Below are positions 9,701 to 17,547 of a stretch of 64,000 nucleotides of DNA, in pieces. The position numbers were made by a program, and so were the translations under genes. How positions within the stretch are numbered: position 1 is the first letter of the stretch; every line of letters begins with the position of its first letter. The notes under the pieces were generated by a model. It saw only the letters and a program-made list of their open reading frames with translations. It was not told the DNA's origin and did no database searches. This DNA is from Maribellus luteus (GTDB lineage: Bacteria; Bacteroidota; Bacteroidia; Bacteroidales; Prolixibacteraceae): NCBI RefSeq assembly GCF_003576475.1, contig NZ_QWGR01000010.1, positions 1-64,000 of the forward strand, read 5' to 3'.

Positions 9701-10250
9701 CACCAACAACGACAAAATAGTGGATGACCGGGATAAAGAGATTATTGGAAACACCAATCCAAAAATTCTGTACGGACTTACCAACACGGTTACCTGGAAA
9801 GACTTTACAATGAGCTTCTTTTTACAGGGAACTTACGGAAACGATATCCTGAACGTTAACATAAAGCGCTACAGCTTGTCGGGCTTTAGTAACATGCCGC
9901 ACTTTATTTACGATAACCGCTGGACTCCTGAAAACCGGGAAGGCGCAACAGCTCCACGCCCCGACGGAACGTTTACGCGAAGCATGAAAGCATCTGACAG
10001 GTATGTGGAAGACGGTTCTTACCTGCGTCTTAAAAACCTGAACTTTAGTTATCTCTTCCGTAATCCTGCCCCCTGGATTCAGTCGTTGCAACTAAACGCA
10101 AGTGTGAACAACCTTTTCACCATTACCAAATACCGCTGGTACGACCCGGATGTGAACACTTTCGGAGGCGATGTTTCGAGAAGGGGAGTTGATATGGCTT
10201 CGTACCCGAGTGCACGGACAATAACATTTGGCTTTAAAATGGAATTTTAA
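6705..10250 (+). CDS. SusC/RagA-type TonB-dependent outer-membrane transporter with STN domain
   Basis: An 1181-residue outer-membrane importer. After an N-terminal extension and signal peptide (cleavage near VSSYSQQ, residues 43-49) there is an STN domain at about 50-125, used to signal to FecR. A carboxypeptidase-regulatory-like beta-sandwich follows at about 146-220 (GKVVDAQGAPLPGVTVVV). The TonB plug starts near DEVVVIGYG and contains IRGANSF and SAAIYGSRAANGVVIITTK-type SusC signatures. The remainder is the 22-strand barrel. It pairs with the SusD protein encoded 20 bases downstream, which acts as its lid. The long N-terminal extension before the hydrophobic segment is typical of this subfamily; an internal ATG at 6717 is an alternative start. 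Confidence 0.97.
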   Translation: MNKFMKKKHNLRSWLCHGLIELIKMMRFTIILVIVSISQAFAVSSYSQQAKLSLDMNNATLEEVIDEIEKRSEFFFLYNKNMVDVDQTVNIKVKEKKVDDVLKAILRGTGVAYSINDRQIFLFKGDSLEENGNLADQSSGEVKGKVVDAQGAPLPGVTVVVAGTTNGTVTNETGQFRLNNIPADAVLVFSFIGMETQEVAVKGKKELHVVLKDMAIGVDEVVVIGYGSVSKRDLTGSVSSLKSEDLMQTNPQGINQALQGRLAGVQVQQADGAPGAGINILIRGANSFTTSNEPLYIVDGVPFEAGEAPAPGTFGDKQRNNPLSLINPNDIQSIEVLKDASATAIYGSRAANGVVIITTKGQGVAKAKVTFSSNFGVSNVISKIDVLDAATYAEYRNEQVINGYTYDGKEYVGDDFLPFPVNGRWSYSKETDPETGLEMIVDSTYYPGPNDFRNGYEGGGTDWQDQIFQTAATQEYNLSFSEGNEKGHYLFSAGMLDQEGVIVNSFYKRYTVRSNITKKISKWIEVGNNLSITKSTNRLARTNSENYGVIPSSISFNPTRPVFDPDRDSGYTEDTSSGLANPYLYTRTAKNIVGALNIFNSAFAEITFTDFLKFRQNLGYGNNKNTRNEYYNRWVAEGLAPKNGYGRQADNFYESTTLESILKFNKELNENHRIDAVLAWTYENVNWGGKTMSATGFPNDLTEENDMGAALHQETNTSTRGESSLMSYLGRVNYSLLDRYLFTVSYRRDGSSRFSEENRWSDFSSVAFAWRLSDENFIKSLGIFDDLKLRASYGQTGNQGISAYATRSRMVALNYPYDGRLASGYAESRWGGPANPNLKWETTTQSNLGLDITMLNKRVNLNVDLYHKKTVDLLQNRFIPASTGFSTLASNYGEVENKGLELAGSVYIFSQRNFSWKVDANASFNKNKVDGLEADQFSDVAWGMESMFLRRNGEPIGLIYGYREDGFYDSEAEVRADPQFKDETDSRIRSMIGQVKYMDTNNDKIVDDRDKEIIGNTNPKILYGLTNTVTWKDFTMSFFLQGTYGNDILNVNIKRYSLSGFSNMPHFIYDNRWTPENREGATAPRPDGTFTRSMKASDRYVEDGSYLRLKNLNFSYLFRNPAPWIQSLQLNASVNNLFTITKYRWYDPDVNTFGGDVSRRGVDMASYPSARTITFGFKMEF

Positions 10251-10270
10251 CCCATTAAAACCTTGACATT

Positions 10271-11968
10271 ATGAATCGACATATAAAATATCTGGCAACC
10301 CTTGTAATTGGGCTTTTCCTGGCTTCATGTGCTGATTTGCTGGAAGAAAAGACCTATACTTTTATTGCAGGCGAAGACCTGGTTAACAACAACAATTACG
10401 ATCAACTGGTGACGGGGGCATTCAACTCGCTGAATTACGGTTTTGAATGGGGAAACTACCATACGGTAGTTAACTTCGATTGCGACTATCAAAGTGGGCC
10501 GGCGTGGGCTTTTGGTACACTTGGTGCCGGAAACTTTTACGAGCACGGATCGGTGATCAACTTTTACAACTACTACTACATCACCATTCACCGGGCGAAC
10601 TACCACAAATCGCTGATCGCCAAAATGAGTATTCCTGATAAAGTGAAAGCAAATGCCATGGGCGAATTGGCGTTTCTTAAAGCATGGAGTTATTTCAACC
10701 TGGTTCAGTTTTTTGGCGATTTGTGTTTGTACAAAGAATCGATTGCTGAAGGTGCCGACCTTTACAAACCGCGTTCGCCCATCAAAGAAGTGTACGAACA
10801 CATTATTGAAGAACTCAAGTTTGCCGAAGAAGCGATGTACTCCACGCAGGATCCCGAATACAAAATCGGTCATGTTTCGCGGGGAGCTGCAAAAGCTTTG
10901 CTGGCAAAGGTATATGCAACCATTGGTTCGGCTTCAATGGCTTCTGGAAATATCTCAGTAATGGGCGGCCCCGGTCATTTTTACAATGAAAACGGAGCCA
11001 AACAGTTTATCCCTGTTCCGCAAAAACTTACGTTCCAGAAAACGCAGGTGGCGGGCTACGAAGATTTCAATTCGGCAGAGTATTACAAACTGGCGATGGA
11101 CAAGGCCATGGAAGTTATTCAATCCAACGATTTTATGCTGTATCCTTCGCAGGAGGAGTTGTGGTCGGTGGCAAGCCGGAACCGGGGCGAATTTATCTTT
11201 ACGCTTCAAACAACACCGGGAAGCACCGAAACCAGCAACTATGTGGCAACCGACTATTCGGGTTACTTTAAAGAAACAGGAGTCATGTCGTCGGGCTATT
11301 ATGTGCAGCGCGATCACTGGTATCAGCTGTTCGAAGAGAACGATGGCCGGGTGAAATGGGGAGTTGTTCACCGGGTGCCGGTGTCAACGAATTCTGCAGG
11401 GAAACTGGTTTATTCGTATTACCCGGCCAAGGATAGCGCAAAAGTGCGTTTAGGTTTGGATGGATACGACCCGTCGGACATCCTCTATTACAGCGCACAC
11501 TTGTACGGATCGAAACTGAAGAAATTCTACCAGGTAACAGTACCGCTGGATGGTCAGCGAACCGACTTCAATTTCCCGTTCTTGCGTTATGCCGAGGTAA
11601 TTTTGTTGTATGCCGAAGCTGCCAACGAAGTAAACGGAGGACCAACTCCTGAAGCAATTACCCAGGTGGAAAAACTGAATTTCAGGAACAACAGCACGCC
11701 GGTCGGAGAAATTGGGGAAACCCGGGCCTGGACCCAGGAGTCATTCCGCTCGTATATCTTGGAAGAACGTGTGAAAGAGTTTGCAGCAGAAGGAATCCGG
11801 AAGTTTGACCTGTTACGCTGGGGAATTTACCTGCAAACCATGAATGCCATTGATGTGGACGAGAAAGATGTCATCAAAAGAAGACAAAAAAGGCACTTGC
11901 TGCTTCCACTTCCGGCCAATGAGATCAACACCAACCCGTTTATCGAAACAAATAACCCGGGGTGGTAA
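10271..11968 (+). CDS. SusD/RagB-type nutrient-binding outer-membrane lipoprotein
   Basis: A 565-residue surface lipoprotein with a lipobox ending in GLFLASC at about residue 20. The SusD fold is indicated by an N-terminal TPR-containing part (YDQLVTGAFNSLNYG, AFLKAWSYFNLVQFFGD). The conserved C-terminal elements FLRYAEVILLYAEAANE, ILEERVKEFAAEGIRKFDLLRWG and LPLPANEINTNP are also present. It captures substrate outside the cell and passes it to the SusC barrel encoded immediately upstream. Ligand specificity cannot be read from the sequence, because SusD binding sites are poorly conserved. Confidence 0.97.
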   Translation: MNRHIKYLATLVIGLFLASCADLLEEKTYTFIAGEDLVNNNNYDQLVTGAFNSLNYGFEWGNYHTVVNFDCDYQSGPAWAFGTLGAGNFYEHGSVINFYNYYYITIHRANYHKSLIAKMSIPDKVKANAMGELAFLKAWSYFNLVQFFGDLCLYKESIAEGADLYKPRSPIKEVYEHIIEELKFAEEAMYSTQDPEYKIGHVSRGAAKALLAKVYATIGSASMASGNISVMGGPGHFYNENGAKQFIPVPQKLTFQKTQVAGYEDFNSAEYYKLAMDKAMEVIQSNDFMLYPSQEELWSVASRNRGEFIFTLQTTPGSTETSNYVATDYSGYFKETGVMSSGYYVQRDHWYQLFEENDGRVKWGVVHRVPVSTNSAGKLVYSYYPAKDSAKVRLGLDGYDPSDILYYSAHLYGSKLKKFYQVTVPLDGQRTDFNFPFLRYAEVILLYAEAANEVNGGPTPEAITQVEKLNFRNNSTPVGEIGETRAWTQESFRSYILEERVKEFAAEGIRKFDLLRWGIYLQTMNAIDVDEKDVIKRRQKRHLLLPLPANEINTNPFIETNNPGW

Positions 11969-11998
11969 GCCATTCATTTCACTATAAAAACATGAATC

Positions 11999-13120
11999 AT
12001 GAATAAATTATTGACAACCATATATTTCAAAGGCCTTGTTATCGGGTGTTGCGTGCTGCTGGTTTTAGCTTGTCAGGATGATGAGCTGGTGCCCGAAGCG
12101 CCGGTATTTTCAAAAATAACATCGCTTTACGCCCTCGATTCGGTAATTGCTTCCGGTGAGATGGGAGACTGGATTGCGATCCAGGGAAAGAACATTGAAA
12201 AAGCAACCGAAATTTACTTTAACGATGTTGCGGTAGCGATTGAAGAGGTGTATTACGAAGAGGATGTGTTGTACCTTCAGGTACCGATTGCCATGCCATC
12301 TGAAATTACGAATAAGGTGAAAGTGACCACAGAAGGTGGTTCTTTCGACTTCGACTTTACGGTAAATATTCCGGCCATCAAATTAACCGGAATGTTCAAC
12401 GAGTATACAGCTCCGGGCGACACGATGAAGATTTACGGAGAGTTTTTCAATCTGTACGAAGTGGACTCGTTAAACACCGTTGTAGTTTTTGAAGGAAAAG
12501 AGCAGCCGGTTATTCAGGTGGGTAGCAACTTTATAACAGTCGCCGTTCCTGCTGATGCCAACGAAAATATCAAAATTGAACTGGTCAATAAAAAGTACAA
12601 TGCCAGGGCTGTTTGTCCGGGGTATTACCGCGACCGCCAAAACCTGGTAACCAATTTTGATGATGTGCCCTACAAGGGAACAAGCGGTGTAGCTTATGTC
12701 GGAAGTTGGGAGAACCCGGAACCTGTTGATGGTAACTATTCGTTGCTTACGGTTGGAAGCGAAGGTAGCGGGTGGTCGTACCTGATAGGAGCTGCGTTTC
12801 CATACACTGCTGATATGAAAGATAATCCGGATAAGTATGAAGTAAAATTTGAGTTGAACATGATTCTTCCGATTATGAATACCCACTTTTATCTTTACAA
12901 TTACTGGAACCATACCCCGGCTAAGATAACGCCGGCCGACCTGGTAGTACAAAGTTTAGGAGTGTGGCAAACCATTCGTTTCCCGCTTGAACGCGTAATT
13001 CCGGTTGATTTTGCCGGGAACAAGGACTACATTGGCTCCTTTAATATCCGGATTGAATCGCCTGCTGGTGAACCGCTGAAGATGGGATGGGACAATTTCA
13101 GGGTGACACTGAAAGAGTAG
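11999..13120 (+). CDS. IPT/TIG-domain surface lipoprotein, probable glycan-binding protein
   Basis: A 373-residue lipoprotein (signal ending VLLVLAC) placed directly after SusC/SusD. This is where surface glycan-binding proteins of utilisation loci normally lie. Two immunoglobulin-like IPT/TIG modules are visible at about residues 35-125 (GDWIAIQGKNIEKATEIYFN) and 130-205 (GDTMKIYGEFFNLYEVDSLNTVVVFEG). A C-terminal beta-rich domain rich in Trp and Tyr (GSWENPEPVDGNYS, YLYNYWNH) could be the ligand-binding part. The role is inferred from position and architecture; the glycan is unknown. Confidence 0.8.
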   Translation: MNKLLTTIYFKGLVIGCCVLLVLACQDDELVPEAPVFSKITSLYALDSVIASGEMGDWIAIQGKNIEKATEIYFNDVAVAIEEVYYEEDVLYLQVPIAMPSEITNKVKVTTEGGSFDFDFTVNIPAIKLTGMFNEYTAPGDTMKIYGEFFNLYEVDSLNTVVVFEGKEQPVIQVGSNFITVAVPADANENIKIELVNKKYNARAVCPGYYRDRQNLVTNFDDVPYKGTSGVAYVGSWENPEPVDGNYSLLTVGSEGSGWSYLIGAAFPYTADMKDNPDKYEVKFELNMILPIMNTHFYLYNYWNHTPAKITPADLVVQSLGVWQTIRFPLERVIPVDFAGNKDYIGSFNIRIESPAGEPLKMGWDNFRVTLKE

Positions 13121-13149
13121 AAATTAAAAGCGATTGAATATAAACTTTT

Positions 13150-13213
13150 GGAGTGAAAGGCTTTACCACACAAATGCAGTTTATGGCAGGTCGGCGGTAA
13201 AGTGTTTCACTCC
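13150..13213 (+). promoter_or_regulatory. Long two-part stem-loop in the gap after the IPT lipoprotein gene
   Basis: GGAGTGAAA (13150-13158) pairs with TTTCACTCC (13205-13213), and CTTTACC (13161-13167) pairs with GGTAAAG (13196-13202). The two stems are separated by 2x2 internal mismatches and enclose a 28-base loop. The structure fills most of the 114-base gap and ends 21 bases before the metallophosphoesterase start. The symmetric pairing is too long to be chance. A T-run does not follow, so attenuation or mRNA protection is more likely than simple termination. Confidence 0.6.
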
Positions 13214-13234
13214 TTGAAATTTTGAAAAACAACT

Positions 13235-14233
13235 ATGAAAATGTTAGACAAGTTCTTTAGGAAAGGAAAAATATTAACTGCTGTTCTTCTTTTTACATGC
13301 ATTGGCGTAAGCGCATCGGCCGGACCAGGTCTGAAGTTTAAGGATAAAAAATTCAAGATCATTCAGTTTACCGACCTGCATTATGTGCATTCAGATAAGC
13401 ACAAGGCCCGGAACGATAGTACCATCGAATTGATGCGGCTTTTGATTGAAGAAGAAAAGCCTGATTTGGTTGTTTTTACCGGCGATGTGGTGGTATCTTC
13501 TCCGGCGGTTGCGGGCTGGGACCGCGTAACCCAACCAATGACCGAACTACAGGTTCCGTTTGCCGTTAACTTTGGAAACCATGATACCGAAACGGATCTG
13601 AAAACCAGCGAGATTCTGGAGCATCTGAGCAAAAATCCGATGAGTGTAACCAGCAACCAGATCGAGGGAGTTTCAGGACAGGGAAATTGTTCTTTGCCCA
13701 TTCGTTCATCCAACGGAGACCAGGACGAAATGGTGGTTTATTTGTTTGACTCAAAGGCTTATTCTGAGCACGGAAAAGTAAGTGGTTACGGATGGGTGAA
13801 ACACGACCAGATTGACTGGTACCGTAAAACAAGCAGGGAGTTTACCGAAAAAAACAAACGCGTACTTCCGGCGTTGGCATTTTTCCACATTCCACTGCCC
13901 GAATATGCGGTGGTACGCGAGCAGGAAGGTACTTTGGGAAACAATACTGAAAAGGTTCATGCTGCCAGCATAAATACAGGTTTGTTATCTGCTTTTGTGG
14001 AAATGAATGATGTAAAAGGGGTTTTTGTCGGACATGATCATAACAATGATTATATCGGAGGTTTATTTGGAGTTGCTCTTGCCTACGGGAGGAAAACAGG
14101 TTACGTTCCGGCTTATACCGAGATACTGGATCGCGGAGCCAGAGTGATTGAGCTGACGGAAGGAGCTACTTCTTTTAATACCTATATCCGTACTCGTTCC
14201 GAAAAGCTATTCGAGTACACTTTTCCTTATTAA
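13235..14233 (+). CDS. Secreted calcineurin-like metallophosphoesterase (purple-acid-phosphatase-like)
   Basis: A 332-residue dimetal phosphoesterase with a signal peptide (cleavage near GVSASAG). The full metal-site motif series is present: FTDLHYVH, FTGDVVV, NFGNHDTE (GNHD box), AFFHIPLPEY and VGHDHNND (GHDH box). The overall pattern resembles Dcr2/PAP29-type phosphatases. It is probably periplasmic or surface-exposed and removes phosphate from material handled by the SusC/SusD pair upstream. The gene lies between the IPT lipoprotein and the ADP-ribosylglycohydrolase-like gene, in the same orientation and probably on the same transcript. Confidence 0.88.
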   Translation: MKMLDKFFRKGKILTAVLLFTCIGVSASAGPGLKFKDKKFKIIQFTDLHYVHSDKHKARNDSTIELMRLLIEEEKPDLVVFTGDVVVSSPAVAGWDRVTQPMTELQVPFAVNFGNHDTETDLKTSEILEHLSKNPMSVTSNQIEGVSGQGNCSLPIRSSNGDQDEMVVYLFDSKAYSEHGKVSGYGWVKHDQIDWYRKTSREFTEKNKRVLPALAFFHIPLPEYAVVREQEGTLGNNTEKVHAASINTGLLSAFVEMNDVKGVFVGHDHNNDYIGGLFGVALAYGRKTGYVPAYTEILDRGARVIELTEGATSFNTYIRTRSEKLFEYTFPY

Positions 14234-14333
14234 CCAAAGTTGCGTGCGAAGGGTAGGACAGGGATCGTTGGAAGAAGGCACATTAATTCAGGAAAAGGAG
14301 AGTAAATGAATAATTTACCTTAAAATATAAGAA

Positions 14334-15899
14334 ATGAAAATGTTACGTGTGGGTATTGCCGGATTGTTGCTGGCAGCTATTGGCTGTAGTTCACCCTCAG
14401 CCGAGTCTCCGTCGGGAGGCAACAAAAGTTCAACGTTTAAATTGAGTAAAGCCGAACTCCAGGATAAAATAAAAGGAGGATGGGCAGGCCAGGTTATTGG
14501 CTGTTCGTATGGCGGGCCGACTGAGTTTAAATGGTTGGGTTCCATGATTAATGATCAGGTTCCGATTGCCTGGGACGAACACCAAATGACCATGTGGTAC
14601 GACGAGTTTCCTGGTTTGTACGACGACGTGTATATGGATCTGACGTTTGTGTCGGTATTTGAAGAACACGGCATTGATGCTCCCGACTCTCTGCACGCAA
14701 TGGCTTTTGCTACGGCAGATTACATGCTTTGGCATGCCAACCAGGCTGCCCGTTACAACATTCTCCAGGGAATTATGCCTCCGGCTTCGGGGCATTACCT
14801 GAACAACCCGCATGCCGATGACATTGATTTTCAGATTGAAGCTGATTTTGCAGGGCTGATGTCACCCGGAATGATCAATGCTTCTTCTGAAATTTGCGAC
14901 CGCATTGGGCACATCATGAATTATGGTGATGGCTGGTACGGCGGCGTTTTTGTGGCCGGCATGTATACACAGGCTTTTATTTCCGACGATATTCAGTTTG
15001 TAGTTAACGAGGCGTTAAAAACTCTACCGAAGGAAAGCCGGTTTTACCAGTTGATTGCCGATGTGATCAAGTGGCACAAAGAATTCCCGGACGACTGGAA
15101 AAGAAACTGGTTTGAAATCCAGCGCAAATGGTCGTTCGAAAAAGGATGTCCTGACGGTGTGTTCAAAGCGTTTAATATTGACGCGAGCCTTAACGCTGCC
15201 TACATTGTGTTGGGTTTGCTTTACGGTGACGGCGATTATGGAAAAACCATTGACATCAGTACCCGTGCGGGGCAGGATTCGGATTGTAATCCGTCGAATG
15301 CTGCCGGAATTTTAGGCACGATGATCGGATTCAGCAATATTCCCGATTACTGGACACAAGGCCTGGACCGCGTGGAAGACCGGAATTTCAGTTATACCGA
15401 TCTGGCGCTGAGCGATGTATACTATCTGGGGTACAAGCATGCTTTGCAAATGATTGAACGCGGAGGCGGACAAGTAACCAATGACTCGGTGGTGATTGCA
15501 TACCAGGAAGTTGAGCCGGTTCGTTTGGAGCAATCTTTTGATGGATTATATCCGCGCGAGCGTGTTGAACACCAGTGGCCGCTTGCTGAGAAACAAATCA
15601 CACATGCCGAAAAGAATTACCAGATTGATTTTAAAGGTGCCGGGATTGTTTTGACCGGTTATGCACAGCGAACCAATGGTGCCTTGCCCGAAAAGGATTT
15701 AAAAGTAAATGTTTTGCTGAATGGCGAACAAATAGATGTGCTTACACTGCCAACTGAAGTAGCTATGCGAAAAACAGATGTTTACTGGAATTACGAACTT
15801 CCGGAAGGCGATGTTCAGTTGGAGTTGGTTGCTGCCGACGTGCCTGAAGGATACAGGGTTACAATTACTTCAGCCCTTATTTATGATAAAGAAAAGTAA
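14334..15899 (+). CDS. ADP-ribosylglycohydrolase-family lipoprotein
   Basis: A 521-residue lipoprotein (signal ending LAAIGC). Residues about 30-375 match the ADP-ribosylglycohydrolase fold: KGGWAGQVIGCSYGGPTE near the start, an acidic metal motif YDDVYMDL, and the second acidic motif AGQDSDCNPSNAAG near residue 310. Family members use paired Mg ions to hydrolyse N- or O-glycosidic bonds of ADP-ribose-like groups. The C-terminal 120 residues form a beta-rich accessory domain. An extracytoplasmic location argues against cytosolic ADP-ribose signalling and for a glycosidase role on imported substrate. The second motif has Cys-Asn where cytosolic enzymes often have Thr, so substrate may differ. 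Confidence 0.85.
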   Translation: MKMLRVGIAGLLLAAIGCSSPSAESPSGGNKSSTFKLSKAELQDKIKGGWAGQVIGCSYGGPTEFKWLGSMINDQVPIAWDEHQMTMWYDEFPGLYDDVYMDLTFVSVFEEHGIDAPDSLHAMAFATADYMLWHANQAARYNILQGIMPPASGHYLNNPHADDIDFQIEADFAGLMSPGMINASSEICDRIGHIMNYGDGWYGGVFVAGMYTQAFISDDIQFVVNEALKTLPKESRFYQLIADVIKWHKEFPDDWKRNWFEIQRKWSFEKGCPDGVFKAFNIDASLNAAYIVLGLLYGDGDYGKTIDISTRAGQDSDCNPSNAAGILGTMIGFSNIPDYWTQGLDRVEDRNFSYTDLALSDVYYLGYKHALQMIERGGGQVTNDSVVIAYQEVEPVRLEQSFDGLYPRERVEHQWPLAEKQITHAEKNYQIDFKGAGIVLTGYAQRTNGALPEKDLKVNVLLNGEQIDVLTLPTEVAMRKTDVYWNYELPEGDVQLELVAADVPEGYRVTITSALIYDKEK

Positions 15900-15921
15900 G
15901 GTTAGTTAGAGGCTTATGGTG

Positions 15922-15962
15922 ACAGGGCGGGTAGACCGAAAGGCTATTCGCCTTGTTTTTTT
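15922..15962 (+). terminator. Rho-independent terminator of the first SusC/SusD locus
   Basis: ACAGGGCG (15922-15929) pairs with CGCCTTGT (15949-15956), one pair being a G-T wobble, and is followed immediately by a run of seven T or more to 15962. It lies 23 bases after the stop codon of the preceding lipoprotein gene, as expected for the end of that transcript. Confidence 0.8.
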
Positions 15963-16055
15963 GAATAAGCTTGTGCACCGGAGAGTAAACGAATCGCGAA
16001 CGTTTTTTGCCTTTGGGTTGTTAATGGTAGGTAATAACAGAAAAAGGAATGCAGC

Positions 16056-16409
16056 ATGGCAAAGCTATTTTTATTAAAACCCGGTTTTACCGATAAAGCC
16101 CTTGGCGAAGATACCTTGTATTATTGTCCGTATTCGGCACAAATTCTGGGCGTGTTGAACTATTATCCGCGCTTGTATGACGAGTTGGAAGTTATTTTTA
16201 TTGATTTCGAACGGCCAAGAAAAGGGCTGGTGGAATTGGTGGGCGAAGCCAACCAGGGATGCCCCAACCTGGTAATTCCCAAAGAGGATGTAACGACTGA
16301 CGATGATCTAAGCTATTTTGATTCGTATGACGGCAATTACTTTGTAAATTCAGTGGAGTTGATTGCCCGTTATTTGTCTGAAAAGCACACAATCGGGGCA
16401 CCTCACTAA
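16056..16409 (+). CDS. DUF3088-family protein
   Basis: A 117-residue cytosolic protein with no signal peptide. It resembles the DUF3088 family: FLLKPGFTDKAL at the N-terminus, then YYCPYSAQILGVLNYYP and a conserved CPNLVIP segment. The pattern of a Cys near the N-terminus followed by beta-alpha elements suggests a thioredoxin-like fold, but no function is established. The gene stands alone between a terminator upstream and a convergent terminator downstream. Confidence 0.75.
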   Translation: MAKLFLLKPGFTDKALGEDTLYYCPYSAQILGVLNYYPRLYDELEVIFIDFERPRKGLVELVGEANQGCPNLVIPKEDVTTDDDLSYFDSYDGNYFVNSVELIARYLSEKHTIGAPH

Positions 16410-16414
16410 AAAAC

Positions 16415-16450
16415 AAAGCCAACCCGGTATCTTCCCGGATTGGCTTTTCT
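16415..16450. terminator. Bidirectional terminator hairpin between convergent genes
   Basis: AAAGCCAA (16415-16422) pairs with TTGGCTTT (16440-16447). The stem is extended by CCGG pairs after one mismatch, with a loop of about seven bases. A-rich sequence precedes and T-rich sequence follows it, so it can act for the DUF3088 gene on the plus strand and for leftward transcription arriving from the GDPD gene. Confidence 0.7.
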
Positions 16451-16471
16451 GATTCAATATTTTAAATGAAC

Positions 16472-16598
16472 TACCCCGCTGCAAGCAGGCGGGGTATCAA
16501 AGGCATGATATTTCTTAATTCGCCCCAAGGGGCGGGGAATAAAACCCATTAGATCCCGATTGCGGTGCATCGGGATCCCCGCCTGCCGGACGGGCAGG
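16472..16598. repeat. Cluster of four short perfect palindromes (REP-like)
   Basis: Four back-to-back inverted repeats are visible: TACCCCGC/GCGGGGTA (16472-16479, 16489-16496), CGCCCC/GGGGCG (16521-16526, 16529-16534), GATCCCGAT/ATCGGGATC (16552-16560, 16569-16577) and CCTGCC/GGCAGG (16582-16587, 16593-16598). The last two cores recur in the repeats near 61.98 kb and 63.0 kb. This looks like a dispersed extragenic palindrome family rather than a gene; no ORF of interest overlaps it. Confidence 0.6.
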
Positions 16599-16670
16599 AG
16601 TTCGACTTCATAATTTCAGTTCACTAGCGCTCCTGAAATCAGAGTCTCACTGATTTATCTGAAGCTACTT

Positions 16671-17534
16671 TTATTTTCGTCGTCCCCGCGCTTCCAGTAG
16701 CGGAATCAGCTTTTCTGGCTCATCGGTCTGGATGATGTTGGCGCCTTTGTCCAGCAGGTTCGCAAGAGCCTGGTCGGATTCGCCTGCATTGATCAGACGG
16801 TCCTGATCGCCGAGGGCATTGATCCAGATCCGGGCATTTTTTCCTTTTATCAGCTGAGTTAGTTCGTTGGTATAAAACGAATCGTCGATATGAACCACTG
16901 GGGCATCAAAAATCATTAGTGCGGTATCAGCCATTCCAAACGAGCGTGCGCGTGGCATAACATTGGCGGTCGGAAAATAAGCCTGTACCTCTTTCAAAAT
17001 CTCAAAATCACTGTCGAAAAAGATCACCTGGTTTAGCGTGCCGGTCTTTTGCAGCACGTCAAAAACGGGTTTCAGGTTCGATGTTTTCAGATCGATGTCG
17101 ATCATTGCTTTCCCTTTAACCCGGTTCAGGGCTTCTTCAAAAGTGGCCAGCTCCAGATCGGTTACTGTTCCGTCGGGCATTTTTAGTCTGAACTTTTGAA
17201 GCTCCGCCCACGAATAACTTTCGGGGTCACCCGTTCCGGTGGTCGTGCGATCGATGGTTCGGTCGTGGTTCAGAATCACAACGCTGTCGGAGGTCACTTT
17301 TACATCCAGTTCAATAATGTCAACCCCGATATTAATGGCATGTTCGATGGCCGGAATGGAGTTTTCGACATAACCGTTGTGGCCTGCGCGGTGTGCCGCT
17401 ACCATAACGTAATCTGATTGGGCATTGTGAAATTCCTCCAGAATCCGGTCGATGGTGCGCTCTTCCCGGCACGAAACCAAAAGAAGTAGGGCGAAGAGAA
17501 TCGTAAAGGATTGAAAAAGCGACTTTGTTTTCAT
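16671..17534 (-). CDS. Glycerophosphodiester phosphodiesterase-family lipoprotein
   Basis: A 287-residue lipoprotein (signal ending LLLVSC). GDPD motifs are clear: AAHRAGHNGYVENS with the catalytic-site His-Arg, DIIELDVKVTSD with the metal-binding Glu and Asp, and LNHDRTIDRTT with the general-acid His. MIDIDLK and a C-terminal IIQTDEPEKLIP follow. These enzymes split glycerophosphodiesters into glycerol phosphate and an alcohol, and some act on related cyclic or glycan phosphodiesters. It is the last gene of the leftward operon, 13 bases after the deacetylase gene, and acts outside the cytoplasm. Confidence 0.9.
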   Translation of the reverse strand: MKTKSLFQSFTILFALLLLVSCREERTIDRILEEFHNAQSDYVMVAAHRAGHNGYVENSIPAIEHAINIGVDIIELDVKVTSDSVVILNHDRTIDRTTTGTGDPESYSWAELQKFRLKMPDGTVTDLELATFEEALNRVKGKAMIDIDLKTSNLKPVFDVLQKTGTLNQVIFFDSDFEILKEVQAYFPTANVMPRARSFGMADTALMIFDAPVVHIDDSFYTNELTQLIKGKNARIWINALGDQDRLINAGESDQALANLLDKGANIIQTDEPEKLIPLLEARGRRK

Positions 17535-17547
17535 GTGTTTGTGTTAC

